A stretch of DNA of 6,565 nt, taken from Alphaproteobacteria bacterium UBA2784 (GTDB lineage: Bacteria; Pseudomonadota; Alphaproteobacteria; Micropepsales; Micropepsaceae). Position numbers and translations under genes: made by a program. The stretch is taken from assembly GCA_002352285.1 (NCBI GenBank), contig DEIC01000110.1:1-6565 (forward strand), written 5' to 3'. Under the pieces are notes generated by a model. The model searched no databases and was not told the DNA's origin. It saw nothing but the letters and a program-made list of their open reading frames with translations. Within the stretch, counting starts at the first letter, position 1. Every line of letters begins with the position of its first letter. This document shows, in pieces, positions 1-6,255 of the stretch.

Positions 1-678
1 GCGGCGGGTGCGGTGGCGCGCAAAGTTCTGGCGCATGTGCATGGAGAAATTGTGATCCGCGGCGCTGTCGTGCAGCTGGGGCCGCACAAGATTGACCGCA
101 CGCGCTTTGACTGGGCGGAAGTTGAAAAGAATCCGCTATGGTGCCCCGATGCCGAGGCTGCGCCGCAGTGGGAAGATTATCTGGATGCGGTGCGCAAGGC
201 GGGTTCATCCATCGGCGCAGTAATTGAAATTGAAGCGAAGGGTGTGCCGCCCGGCTGGGGTGCGCCGCTCTACGGCAAGCTCGATCAGGACATTGCAGCC
301 GCGATGATGAGTATCAATGCCGTGAAGGGCGTTGAGATCGGCGACGGCTTTGCGACCGCCGCACTTTCCGGCGAGGAAAATGCCGACGAGATGCGCGCAG
401 GCGCCGACGGGCATCCCCGCTTTCTCTCCAATCATGCGGGCGGCATTCTGGGCGGCATCTCGACGGGGCAGACAATTGTGGCGCGCTTTGCGGTCAAGCC
501 CACTTCCTCCATCCTCAGCCCGCGCGCGACCGTCACGAAAGGCAATGCGGAGACCGACATTTCCACGACTGGCCGACATGACCCCTGCGTCGGCATCCGC
601 GCCGTGCCGGTGGGCGAAGCAATGATGGCGCTGGTGCTGGCCGATCATGCGCTGCGCCACCGCGCGCAATGCGGCTGA
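1..678 (+). CDS. aroC: Chorismate synthase, 3' part (5' end outside window)
   Basis: Chorismate synthase (EC 4.2.3.5) converts 5-enolpyruvylshikimate 3-phosphate to chorismate with reduced FMN, the last common step of the shikimate pathway in the cytoplasm. The frame is open from base 1 to TGA at 676-678, giving 225 codons. The family is usually about 350-370 residues, so roughly the first 135 are missing to the left, including the GGRSSAR-type motif that normally precedes the AAGAVARK seen at the edge. Visible family motifs are MSINAVKGVEIGDGF, the FMN-site segment SNHAGGILGGISTGQ, KPTSSI, and the C-terminal signature GRHDPCVGIRAVPVGEAM. The protein ends in RHRAQCG, a normal end, so the 3' part looks intact. 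A phosphatase gene follows after 10 nt on the same strand and may be co-transcribed. Identification is near certain. Confidence 0.97.
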   Translation, partial: AAGAVARKVLAHVHGEIVIRGAVVQLGPHKIDRTRFDWAEVEKNPLWCPDAEAAPQWEDYLDAVRKAGSSIGAVIEIEAKGVPPGWGAPLYGKLDQDIAAAMMSINAVKGVEIGDGFATAALSGEENADEMRAGADGHPRFLSNHAGGILGGISTGQTIVARFAVKPTSSILSPRATVTKGNAETDISTTGRHDPCVGIRAVPVGEAMMALVLADHALRHRAQCG

Positions 679-688
679 TGCGCCGCCC

Positions 689-1408
689 ATGAGCGAGACG
701 CTTCCCGTCAAAAAGCCCAAGCGCCCTTATGTTCCGGTCAGCGCACCCACGCGTGAGAACGCAGCATTTGGCTGGCCGCGCTGGCGCCAGTGGCTCAACA
801 TGGCGCTGGTGGATCACGGCATTTTCCGGCTCTTCTTCAATACGCGCTCGCGCGTGGCCGACGGCGTTTATCGCTCCAGCCAGCCCTGGCCGCATCAGAT
901 CCGTGCAGCGGCGCGGCTGGGCGTGAGGTCGATTCTCAATTTGCGCGCGGATCGCGTGTGTGGCGCCTATGCGCTCGAAATGCGCGAGGCGGAGCGCCTT
1001 GGCCTGACGGTCCACAATGTGCGCATCTCCAGCCGCAATGCGCCACGGATTGAATTGATCGTGGCGCTCGACCAACTGTTCCGCACGATGCAGAAGCCGG
1101 TGCTGCTTCACTGCAAATCAGGCGCTGATCGCGCGGGCATTGTGGCGGTGCTCTATCTCATCATGGTGGAAGGCAAGCGCGTGGCGGAGGCGCGGCCGCA
1201 TCTTTCCATGCGCTATGGCCACATGAAGGCGGGCGCGCAGGGCGCGCTCGACGCGTTTCTTGACGCCTATGAGCGCGAGGGTGAAGCGAAGGGCATGAGC
1301 GTGCTGGCATGGGCGCAAAGCGCCTATGATCCCGCCAGCATCGATCAGGCTTTCCGGTCGCGCCGCAAATTTGCGTGGCTGTCGGATCTTTTCATCCGGC
1401 GCGAGTAA
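689..1408 (+). CDS. Dual-specificity/tyrosine phosphatase-like protein
   Basis: This is a predicted cytoplasmic cysteine-dependent phosphatase of 239 residues. The CX5R signature is HCKSGADRAG, with nucleophile Cys142 and phosphate-binding Arg148, preceded by the hydrophobic strand PVLL. An upstream YRSSQP motif (61-66) and SILNLRAD (81-88) match the plant/fungal-type atypical DSP fold (Siw14-like) and its bacterial relatives. No clear general-acid Asp is visible in the loop VRISSRNAPR (111-120). The first 35 residues are basic and proline-rich, without a signal peptide; the last 30 are polar and basic. The ATG at 689 is chosen because it lies just after the aroC stop. An in-frame ATG at 647 would overlap aroC by 32 nt, and neither has a good Shine-Dalgarno. 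The substrate is unknown; phosphoprotein or inositol/nucleotide phosphates are possible. The 3' end overlaps the convergent methyltransferase gene by 17 bp. Confidence 0.88.
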   Translation: MSETLPVKKPKRPYVPVSAPTRENAAFGWPRWRQWLNMALVDHGIFRLFFNTRSRVADGVYRSSQPWPHQIRAAARLGVRSILNLRADRVCGAYALEMREAERLGLTVHNVRISSRNAPRIELIVALDQLFRTMQKPVLLHCKSGADRAGIVAVLYLIMVEGKRVAEARPHLSMRYGHMKAGAQGALDAFLDAYEREGEAKGMSVLAWAQSAYDPASIDQAFRSRRKFAWLSDLFIRRE

Positions 1409-2459
1409 AGCCCGCCACCAGCTCCACCTGGCGCGACCAGAGAAACTGGTCAATCGGCGTGACCGCTTCCAGCCGCCAGCCAGATTTCACCAGCAAAGCC
1501 GCATCGCGCGCAAAGCTTGACGGATTGCACGACACATAGGCGATGCGCCCCTTGGGCAGTCTGGCCAGTTCGGCGCATTGCTCGCGCGCGCCCTGAAACG
1601 GCGGATCAAGCACGATGGCGTCAAACGCCTTGAGCTCGCTGGCAAGGAGCGGGCGGCGAAAGAGATCGCGGCATTCAATGCTGACCGGCTTGCGCCCCTG
1701 AAGCCGTGCTGCGGCCGACTTCAGCGATGCGGCGGCGGCCTCATCGCCCTCAACCGCGTGAACAGCGTGACGGCGCGACAGCGGCAGCGCGAATGTACCA
1801 AGCCCGGCGAAGAGATCAGCCACGCGCTTTGCGCCCTTCACGATTTCCAGCACGTGCGCGCACATTGCTGCCTGCGCTTGCGGCACAGCCTGCAAGAAGG
1901 GACGCGGCGTCAGGCGCACCGGCACCTCATCCAGCATCACATGAGGCGCAGCGGATTGATGGATCAGATCGCCGTCGTGCGTGATGCGCACGGCGCCAGT
2001 CATGCGCAGCGCGGTCACGAGCGCCTCTCGCGCTGCGGCAGCAAGGGCTGGCTTGGCCGCGACATCAACATCAACTCCCTCCTGCGCAACGGTCAGCGAC
2101 AACGTCATCTGGCTTGGCCCCAGCACGCGTGCAGGCACGTGGGCGCGCACCGCCAATGTGAAGTCGCGCAGCGCGGGCGAGAGAACAAGGCAGGTATCAA
2201 TCGGCACCAGCGCATGGGAGCGTTCGGCGCTGAACCCCGTTTGCGTGTTACCCCTCTCATCCTGCCAGAGCTTGATGGAGGCGCGGCGGCGTGAGCGCGG
2301 CGGGCACGCCACCACATCCTTCAGGCGCGCGGGCGCAAGGCCATGGCCCGCCATTGCATCGGCGACAATTTTCTTCTTCGCAGCAAGGTAATCCGGCTCT
2401 TCGAGCGCAAAGAGCTGGCATCCGCCACAGACACCAAAATGCGGGCAGGCCCCACTCAC
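1392..2459 (-). CDS. TrmA/RumA-family Fe-S RNA (uracil-5-)methyltransferase
   Basis: This SAM-dependent enzyme is predicted to form 5-methyluridine in RNA, most likely 23S rRNA because a cluster is present as in RlmD/RlmC (TrmA lacks one). Starting from GTG at 2459 it has 355 residues. Cluster cysteines are Cys5, Cys11 and Cys14 in CPHFGVCGGC (C-x5-C-x2-C) plus Cys90 in DTCLVLSP. The SAM motif is DLFAGLGTFALPL from Asp215. The catalytic parts are RPFLQ near 186-190, LDPPF with Asp285, the nucleophile Cys311 in YVSCNPSSFARD, and the general base Glu346 in FLWSRQVE. The N-terminal TRAM domain of RlmD is absent. The frame stays open to a TTG at 2549, but that would overlap tlyA by 83 nt and the added residues resemble no TRAM. 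The GTG lies 7 nt past the tlyA stop inside a tandem repeat. The exact target (U1939-like or U747-like) cannot be told. Confidence 0.9.
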   Translation of the reverse strand: MSGACPHFGVCGGCQLFALEEPDYLAAKKKIVADAMAGHGLAPARLKDVVACPPRSRRRASIKLWQDERGNTQTGFSAERSHALVPIDTCLVLSPALRDFTLAVRAHVPARVLGPSQMTLSLTVAQEGVDVDVAAKPALAAAAREALVTALRMTGAVRITHDGDLIHQSAAPHVMLDEVPVRLTPRPFLQAVPQAQAAMCAHVLEIVKGAKRVADLFAGLGTFALPLSRRHAVHAVEGDEAAAASLKSAAARLQGRKPVSIECRDLFRRPLLASELKAFDAIVLDPPFQGAREQCAELARLPKGRIAYVSCNPSSFARDAALLVKSGWRLEAVTPIDQFLWSRQVELVAGFTRAG

Positions 2460-2475
2460 ACGCGGCTCACACGCG
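2455..2475. repeat. 11-bp tandem duplication at the tlyA/methyltransferase junction
   Basis: On the plus strand CTCACACGCG occurs at 2455-2464 and again at 2466-2475, with one G between (period 11). On the minus strand each copy contains GTGTGAG. The first copy carries the tlyA stop (TGA, 2469-2467), overlapped by an out-of-frame GTG as GTGA. The second copy carries the GTG at 2459-2457 that is in frame with the methyltransferase. The repeat therefore decides the start-site context of the downstream gene. Confidence 0.75.
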
Positions 2476-3279
2476 CCTGGCCAGAATGAAAATCTCGCGC
2501 GGTTGGCCCGCGCCGCGTACGGGGCTTTCAACCGTGCCTGCAACAGCAAAGCCCGCGTTTGTTTTCAGGAAGGCGTCCAGCCGCGCCGCGATTTCACGCG
2601 GTGTCAGGGCATGGGCGGGCGCAGGGCCGCGCGCATGCGGCGTGCGGGTGCGCCCCGCCTCTGCATCCAGCGAGACAAGCGCGATCAGCACCGCATCCTT
2701 GCCGGCCAGCGCCAATGCCGCACCCACGCCCTGGGCCAGCGGCATGCCGCCCAGATCAACCGTGATGATGTCCACATGTTCGGGAATCTGGCGGCGCGAA
2801 AGCGTGCGCACGTCGGTGCGTTCCAGATTGACGACGGCGGGATTGCGCCGCAGCGCATCGCCGAGCATGCCTTCGGACTGATCGACGGCATAGACACGGG
2901 CGGCGCCACGTTCGGCCAGCACCTGTGTAAAGCCGCCCTGCCCTGCGCCCAGATCGAGGCAGATTTTCTTTTCGGGGTTGATGGCGAAATGGTCCAGCGC
3001 ATGCGCCAGTTTCAGTCCGCCGCGCGAGACATAGGGATTGTGCTTCTGCTTGAGGCTCAAGGGCGCAGTCACATCAATCAGATCGCCGGGGCTGGTGATC
3101 TTCACATCCCCGGCAAACACGTTTCCGGCATTGATCTCGGCCACAGCGCGATGGCGGTTGCGCACCAGTTTCTTTTCGACCAGCAGCAAATCGGCGCGCA
3201 TGCGCGCACCCTGCGGCGCGGTTGCGGCCGGCGGCGTCTTGAGCGTGAGGGTTGGTCTTACGCGCGGTTCGTCGCCCAT
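2467..3279 (-). CDS. tlyA: TlyA-family RNA 2'-O-methyltransferase homologue, divergent
   Basis: TlyA proteins join an S4 RNA-binding domain to an FtsJ-like methyltransferase and 2'-O-methylate rRNA cytidines; they are often annotated as hemolysins. This 270-residue protein has an S4-like part (MRADLLLVEKKL at 27-38 through about 75), the strongly conserved YVSRGGLKLAHALDHF (83-98) with Lys90, and the SAM motif LDLGAGQGGFTQVL (108-121). Of the family's K-D-K-E tetrad, Lys90, Asp175 and Glu262 are present. The usual Lys in KPQFE is replaced (VSLDAE, Ser203), the DxSF segment reads DLGG, and the KGGVVRD stretch is unrecognisable, so canonical catalysis is doubtful although the frame is intact. 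The ATG at 3279 overlaps dxs by 22 bp. An ATG at 3201 has AGGG at 3209-3212, 7 nt upstream, and would give 244 residues beginning at the S4 domain; it is a serious alternative. dxs-tlyA adjacency is common in alphaproteobacteria. Confidence 0.88.
   Translation of the reverse strand: MGDEPRVRPTLTLKTPPAATAPQGARMRADLLLVEKKLVRNRHRAVAEINAGNVFAGDVKITSPGDLIDVTAPLSLKQKHNPYVSRGGLKLAHALDHFAINPEKKICLDLGAGQGGFTQVLAERGAARVYAVDQSEGMLGDALRRNPAVVNLERTDVRTLSRRQIPEHVDIITVDLGGMPLAQGVGAALALAGKDAVLIALVSLDAEAGRTRTPHARGPAPAHALTPREIAARLDAFLKTNAGFAVAGTVESPVRGAGQPREIFILARRV
3209..3212 (-). promoter_or_regulatory. tlyA: Possible ribosome binding site for the internal tlyA start
   Basis: AGGG on the minus strand lies 7 nt before an in-frame ATG at 3201. 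The residues from that ATG (MRADLLLVEKKL) coincide with the normal beginning of the TlyA S4 domain. If used, TlyA lacks the 26-residue Ala/Pro-rich extension and starts 56 nt after the dxs stop. Confidence 0.4.
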
Positions 3280-5198
3280 TGGCTCTCGCGTCCCAGCGCG
3301 GCAGTCGCCGTTGCCACAATATCAGCCGCCGCCAGATGGGCAGCAGCATATTGGGCCTGCGGCGTATCGTGATCCTGAAAAATGTCGGGCAGTGTCATGG
3401 TGCGCACGCGGCAGCCGGCCTCAAGCAATCCGGCATTGGCCATGAAATGCAGCACATGGGCGCCAAAGCCGCCCACCGCGCCCTCCTCGATCGTTATCAG
3501 CACTTCGTGCGTAGCGGCAAGCCGGGTGATGAGCTCTTCATCCAGCGGCTTGGCAAAGCGCGCGTCGGCGACCGTTGCGGGGAGGCCCATGGCGGCCAGC
3601 TGATCGGCAGCCTTGAGCGCCTCCTGCAGGCGCGTGCCGAGCGAGAGGATCGCAATCTTGGAACCTTCGCGCACAATGCGGCCCTTGCCGATGTGGAGCA
3701 CCGTGCCCTCAACCGGCATCTCAAGGCCCAGGCCCTCGCCGCGCGGATAGCGCACCGCCGACGGACGGTCATTGATGGACGCTGCCGTCGCCACCATGTG
3801 GCGCAGCTCCACCTCGTCAGAGGCCGCCATCACCACAAAGTTCGGCAGGGTTGCCAGATAGGTCACGTCGAATGCGCCTGCATGGGTGGCGCCATCGGCG
3901 CCCACAAGGCCCGCACGGTCGATGGCAAAGCGCACAGGCAGCGACTGGATCGCTACGTCGTGCACCACCTGATCATAGGCGCGCTGCAGGAAGGTTGAGT
4001 AGATCGCGGCAAAAGGCTTGTAACCCTCTGATGCAAGACCAGCGGCGAAAGTCACGCCATGCTGTTCGGCAATGCCGACATCGAAGCAGCGATTGGGGAA
4101 CTCGTGTGCAAACAGATCAAGACCCGTGCCCGAGGGCATGGCTGCCGTGATCGCCACAATCTTTTCGTCCTTGCGCGCTTCGGCCATCAGGCTTTCGGCG
4201 AACACTTTCGTGTAAGACGGGGCCTTGGCCGATGATTTTGCCTGCGCGCCGGTGATGACATCAAACTTCGTCACGCCATGGAATTTGTCGGCGGCCTTTT
4301 CGGCGGGGGCATAACCCTTGCCCTTCTGCGTCACCACATGCACCAGCACCGGCCCGTCCACCTTGGCGTCGCGCGCGTTGGCGAGCACGGGCAGAAGATG
4401 GTCGAGGTTGTGGCCGTCAATCGGGCCAATGTAATAAAAGCCCATCTCCTCGAACAGCGTGCCGCCGGTCCAAAGCCCACGCGCATATTCTTCGGCGCGG
4501 CGCGCCTTGTCGAAAAGGAAGCGGCCAAGCTTTGCCATCAGGCGTTTGGCAAACGCGCGGAAGCCGAGATATTTGCGAGACGAAATCAGGCGCGCGAGAT
4601 AGGCGCTCATCGCGCCCACGGGCGGGGCGATCGACATGTCGTTGTCGTTCAAGACGACAATCAGGCGCGACTTCATGGCGCCGGCATTGTTCATCGCCTC
4701 ATAGGCCATGCCGGCCGACATGGCGCCATCGCCGATCACACAGACGATGTTGCGCTTTTCACCGGAAAGGTCGCGCGCCACCGCCATGCCAAGGCCCGCC
4801 GAAATCGACGTGGACGAATGGGCCGCGCCGAACGGGTCGTATTCGCTCTCGCTGCGCCTGGTAAAGCCGGAAAGCCCGCCGCCCATGCGCAGTGTGCGGA
4901 TGCGGTCGCGCCGACCGGTCAGAATCTTGTGCGGATAGGCCTGATGGCCCACGTCCCAGATCAGCCGGTCATCCGGCGTGTTGAAGAGATGATGCAGCGC
5001 GACCGTCAGTTCGATCACGCCCAGACCTGCGCCCAGATGGCCGCCGGTGACGCTGACCGCCGAAATTGTCTCTTTGCGCAGTTCGTCGGCCAGCTGGCGC
5101 AATTCAGCGCGCGAAAACTGACGCATGTCGGCTGGCAGATGAACGCGGTCGAGAAGCGGCGTGGCCGACATTGCTTCCTGCTTTGGCGCTGAATCCAT
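3258..5198 (-). CDS. dxs: 1-deoxy-D-xylulose-5-phosphate synthase
   Basis: DXS (EC 2.2.1.7) condenses pyruvate and glyceraldehyde 3-phosphate, with thiamine diphosphate and Mg2+, to make DXP. This is the entry step of the MEP isoprenoid pathway and also feeds thiamine and pyridoxal synthesis. The 646 residues are close to the family's usual 620-640. Visible parts are TGGHLGAGLG with His54, LIWDVGHQAYPHKILTGRRD (79-98), the ThDP motif beginning GDGAMSAGMAYEAMNN (156) and ending near LNDNDMSI, the catalytic Glu378 in GIAEQHGVTFAAG, YSTFLQRAYDQ, DRAGLVGADGATHAG with His439, and VRYPRGEG with Arg483. All key residues are present. Start choice: ATG at 5198. A TTG at 5216 adds six residues. An ATG at 5171 (MSATPLLDRV) has AGGA 4 nt upstream and fits the usual family N-terminus, so it is possible. 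The gene follows a leader of about 160 bp and is followed by overlapping tlyA. Confidence 0.97.
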   Translation of the reverse strand: MDSAPKQEAMSATPLLDRVHLPADMRQFSRAELRQLADELRKETISAVSVTGGHLGAGLGVIELTVALHHLFNTPDDRLIWDVGHQAYPHKILTGRRDRIRTLRMGGGLSGFTRRSESEYDPFGAAHSSTSISAGLGMAVARDLSGEKRNIVCVIGDGAMSAGMAYEAMNNAGAMKSRLIVVLNDNDMSIAPPVGAMSAYLARLISSRKYLGFRAFAKRLMAKLGRFLFDKARRAEEYARGLWTGGTLFEEMGFYYIGPIDGHNLDHLLPVLANARDAKVDGPVLVHVVTQKGKGYAPAEKAADKFHGVTKFDVITGAQAKSSAKAPSYTKVFAESLMAEARKDEKIVAITAAMPSGTGLDLFAHEFPNRCFDVGIAEQHGVTFAAGLASEGYKPFAAIYSTFLQRAYDQVVHDVAIQSLPVRFAIDRAGLVGADGATHAGAFDVTYLATLPNFVVMAASDEVELRHMVATAASINDRPSAVRYPRGEGLGLEMPVEGTVLHIGKGRIVREGSKIAILSLGTRLQEALKAADQLAAMGLPATVADARFAKPLDEELITRLAATHEVLITIEEGAVGGFGAHVLHFMANAGLLEAGCRVRTMTLPDIFQDHDTPQAQYAAAHLAAADIVATATAALGRESQWATNRA

Positions 5199-5243
5199 AA
5201 CAAACTGCCCCGGCAATCCGACACTCAGGCTGACAACCTTCTA

Positions 5244-5261
5244 TCAGGCCCGGCGGCCTGA
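5244..5261. repeat. Inverted repeat in dxs leader
   Basis: TCAGGCC and GGCCTGA form a perfect 7-bp, GC-rich stem with a CGGC loop, about 46 nt upstream of the dxs ATG at 5198. On the minus strand the stem is followed by TAGAAGG rather than a T-run, so it is not an intrinsic terminator for ispA transcription. It may be an operator or an mRNA 5'-end structure, or it may have no function. Confidence 0.45.
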
Positions 5262-5278
5262 CATATAGGGTTTTCGGC

Positions 5279-5296
5279 GTGGCAAGAGAGTGGCAA
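5279..5296. repeat. Direct repeat TTGCCAC x2, 11-bp period
   Basis: Read on the minus strand, TTGCCAC occurs at 5296-5290 and again at 5285-5279. The 11-bp period puts both copies on the same face of the helix. The repeats lie just upstream of the TATAT box in the dxs leader, a position that would suit a regulator site. With only 7 bp per copy, chance is possible. Confidence 0.35.
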
Positions 5297-5358
5297 ATCG
5301 CCCCCTGCGACCCGCCGGAAAGCGCGGTTAATGGTGCAAAATTCAACTTTGTGACGGG

Positions 5359-6249
5359 CTAACCTTTGCGGGCCAGCACATAGGCTGGCAAAGCGCGCAA
5401 GAGGTCGGCGCGGCCATCAAACTCGGCAAGATGCCCGGGCGCCTGATGGGCCAGCGCCTCGGCCTGGGCGCGGGTGCGCTCGAGACCCAGCGCGGCCACA
5501 AACGTCGCCTTGCCGCGCGTGGCGTCCTTGCCCACGGCCTTGCCGGTTTCGCCCGCGCTGCCGGTTTCGTCGAGCAGGTCATCAACCATCTGGAAAGCCA
5601 GCCCCAGATCCTGCGCATAGAATGTCAGGGCATGGCGCTGCTGTTGCGAGGCGCGGCCCATGATGGCGCCCGCTTCTGCGGCAAAGACGATCAATGCGCC
5701 GGTCTTCATCCGCTGGAGCCTGGTGATGGTGGCCATGTCGGGCGTCAAATTCTCGCACGCCATGTCGATCATCTGCCCGCCCACCATGCCGCCCGCGCCA
5801 GACGCCTGCGCCAGACGCAGACACAATTCGGCGCGCACATGCGGATCGGGATGGGTTTCCGGTTCGGCCAGCAACTGGAAGGCATGCGTCAGCAGCGCAT
5901 CGCCCGCAAGTATGGCTGTGGCCTCATCGAACTTTTTGTGCGTGGTGGGGCGGCCGCGGCGCATGTCGTCGTCGTCCATCGCGGGCAGATCGTCATGTAC
6001 AAGACTATAGGCATGCACACATTCAAGGGCGGCCGCCGTGCGGCTGAGCGCACGGCGATCAACACCAAAAAGGCGGCCGCTCTGCAATGTCAGGAAGGCG
6101 CGGATGCGTTTACCGCCGCCCAGCGTGGCATAGCGCATGGCTTCCGCCACGCGCGCCTCTGGACCCTGTGGCTGGGGCAGAAGCTGATCGAGCACCGCTT
6201 CCAGATGCGCCTGCGTTTCCTTCAGTGCGCTTTCAAGCAGGGTGGCCAT
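5359..6249 (-). CDS. ispA: Farnesyl diphosphate synthase (short-chain polyprenyl synthetase)
   Basis: IspA (EC 2.5.1.1/2.5.1.10) joins isopentenyl diphosphate to DMAPP and then GPP, giving C15 FPP for undecaprenyl, quinone and hopanoid/carotenoid lipids. The 296 residues match the family. Visible parts are GGGKRIR (44-50) for IPP binding, the first Asp-rich motif DDLPAMDDDD (86-95) in the bacterial type II form DDxxxxD followed by MRRGRPTTHKKFD, GGQMIDM (158-163), KTGAL (182-186), the second Asp-rich motif FQMVDDLLDETG (219-230) and KDATRGKATF. The residues before the first motif (ECVHAYSLVHDD) are like E. coli IspA, which supports FPP rather than a longer product. The ATG at 6249 lies 6 nt after the xseB stop, without a strong Shine-Dalgarno, so the two are probably translationally coupled. 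Stop is TAG. Confidence 0.96.
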   Translation of the reverse strand: MATLLESALKETQAHLEAVLDQLLPQPQGPEARVAEAMRYATLGGGKRIRAFLTLQSGRLFGVDRRALSRTAAALECVHAYSLVHDDLPAMDDDDMRRGRPTTHKKFDEATAILAGDALLTHAFQLLAEPETHPDPHVRAELCLRLAQASGAGGMVGGQMIDMACENLTPDMATITRLQRMKTGALIVFAAEAGAIMGRASQQQRHALTFYAQDLGLAFQMVDDLLDETGSAGETGKAVGKDATRGKATFVAALGLERTRAQAEALAHQAPGHLAEFDGRADLLRALPAYVLARKG

Positions 6250-6255
6250 TGCCGG

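Larger units (their letters stand above)
5199..5358 (-). other. ispA-dxs intergenic leader
   Basis: This is the only sizeable non-coding stretch in the window. It is more AT-rich in parts than the genes. It holds a 7-bp inverted repeat (5244-5261), a 9-bp palindrome TCAGGCTGA (5225-5233), two direct copies of GTGGCAA 11 bp apart (5279-5296, plus strand) and, read on the minus strand, a TATAT box at 5263-5267. No -35 box sits at a normal distance from that box: the two minus-strand TTGCCA copies lie about 11 and 22 nt upstream of it. The stretch may contain a dxs promoter or leader, but no confident promoter or terminator can be drawn. Confidence 0.5.

Noticed and set aside
205..720. Minus-strand open frame (171 codons) antisense to aroC
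   Set aside because: It lies opposite conserved AroC motifs and has no recognisable features.
1383..1398. CGGAT/ATCCG hairpin at the convergent gene ends, as a bidirectional terminator
   Set aside because: The stem is only 5 bp, the T-rich run is in the loop rather than after the stem, and it lies in coding sequence.
1435..1451. Perfect 6-bp inverted repeat GACCAG/CTGGTC after the phosphatase stop, as a terminator
   Set aside because: It lies inside the methyltransferase coding sequence (the PIDQFLWSRQ region) and has no T-run on either strand.
1578..2294. Plus-strand open frame (238 codons) antisense to the methyltransferase
   Set aside because: The minus strand encodes an Fe-S methyltransferase with all catalytic motifs; the plus-strand frame is Arg/His-rich noise.
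2460..2549. Extended methyltransferase N-terminus from the TTG at 2549
   Set aside because: It would overlap tlyA by 83 nt, uses a rare start, and adds residues matching no known domain of the family.
2503..3372. Plus-strand open frame (289 codons) antisense to tlyA
   Set aside because: It is a shadow frame. The TlyA reading on the minus strand shows family motifs and the plus-strand product shows none.
4278..5192. Long plus-strand open frame (304 codons) antisense to dxs
   Set aside because: It mirrors a confidently identified dxs, its composition is Arg/His/Ala-rich with no family motif, and such frames are common opposite GC-rich genes.
5263..5268. dxs promoter based on the minus-strand CTATAT box
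   Set aside because: At 17 nt spacing the -35 position reads ACTCTC, and the TTGCCA copies are at wrong distances. It is noted in the leader but not called as a promoter.
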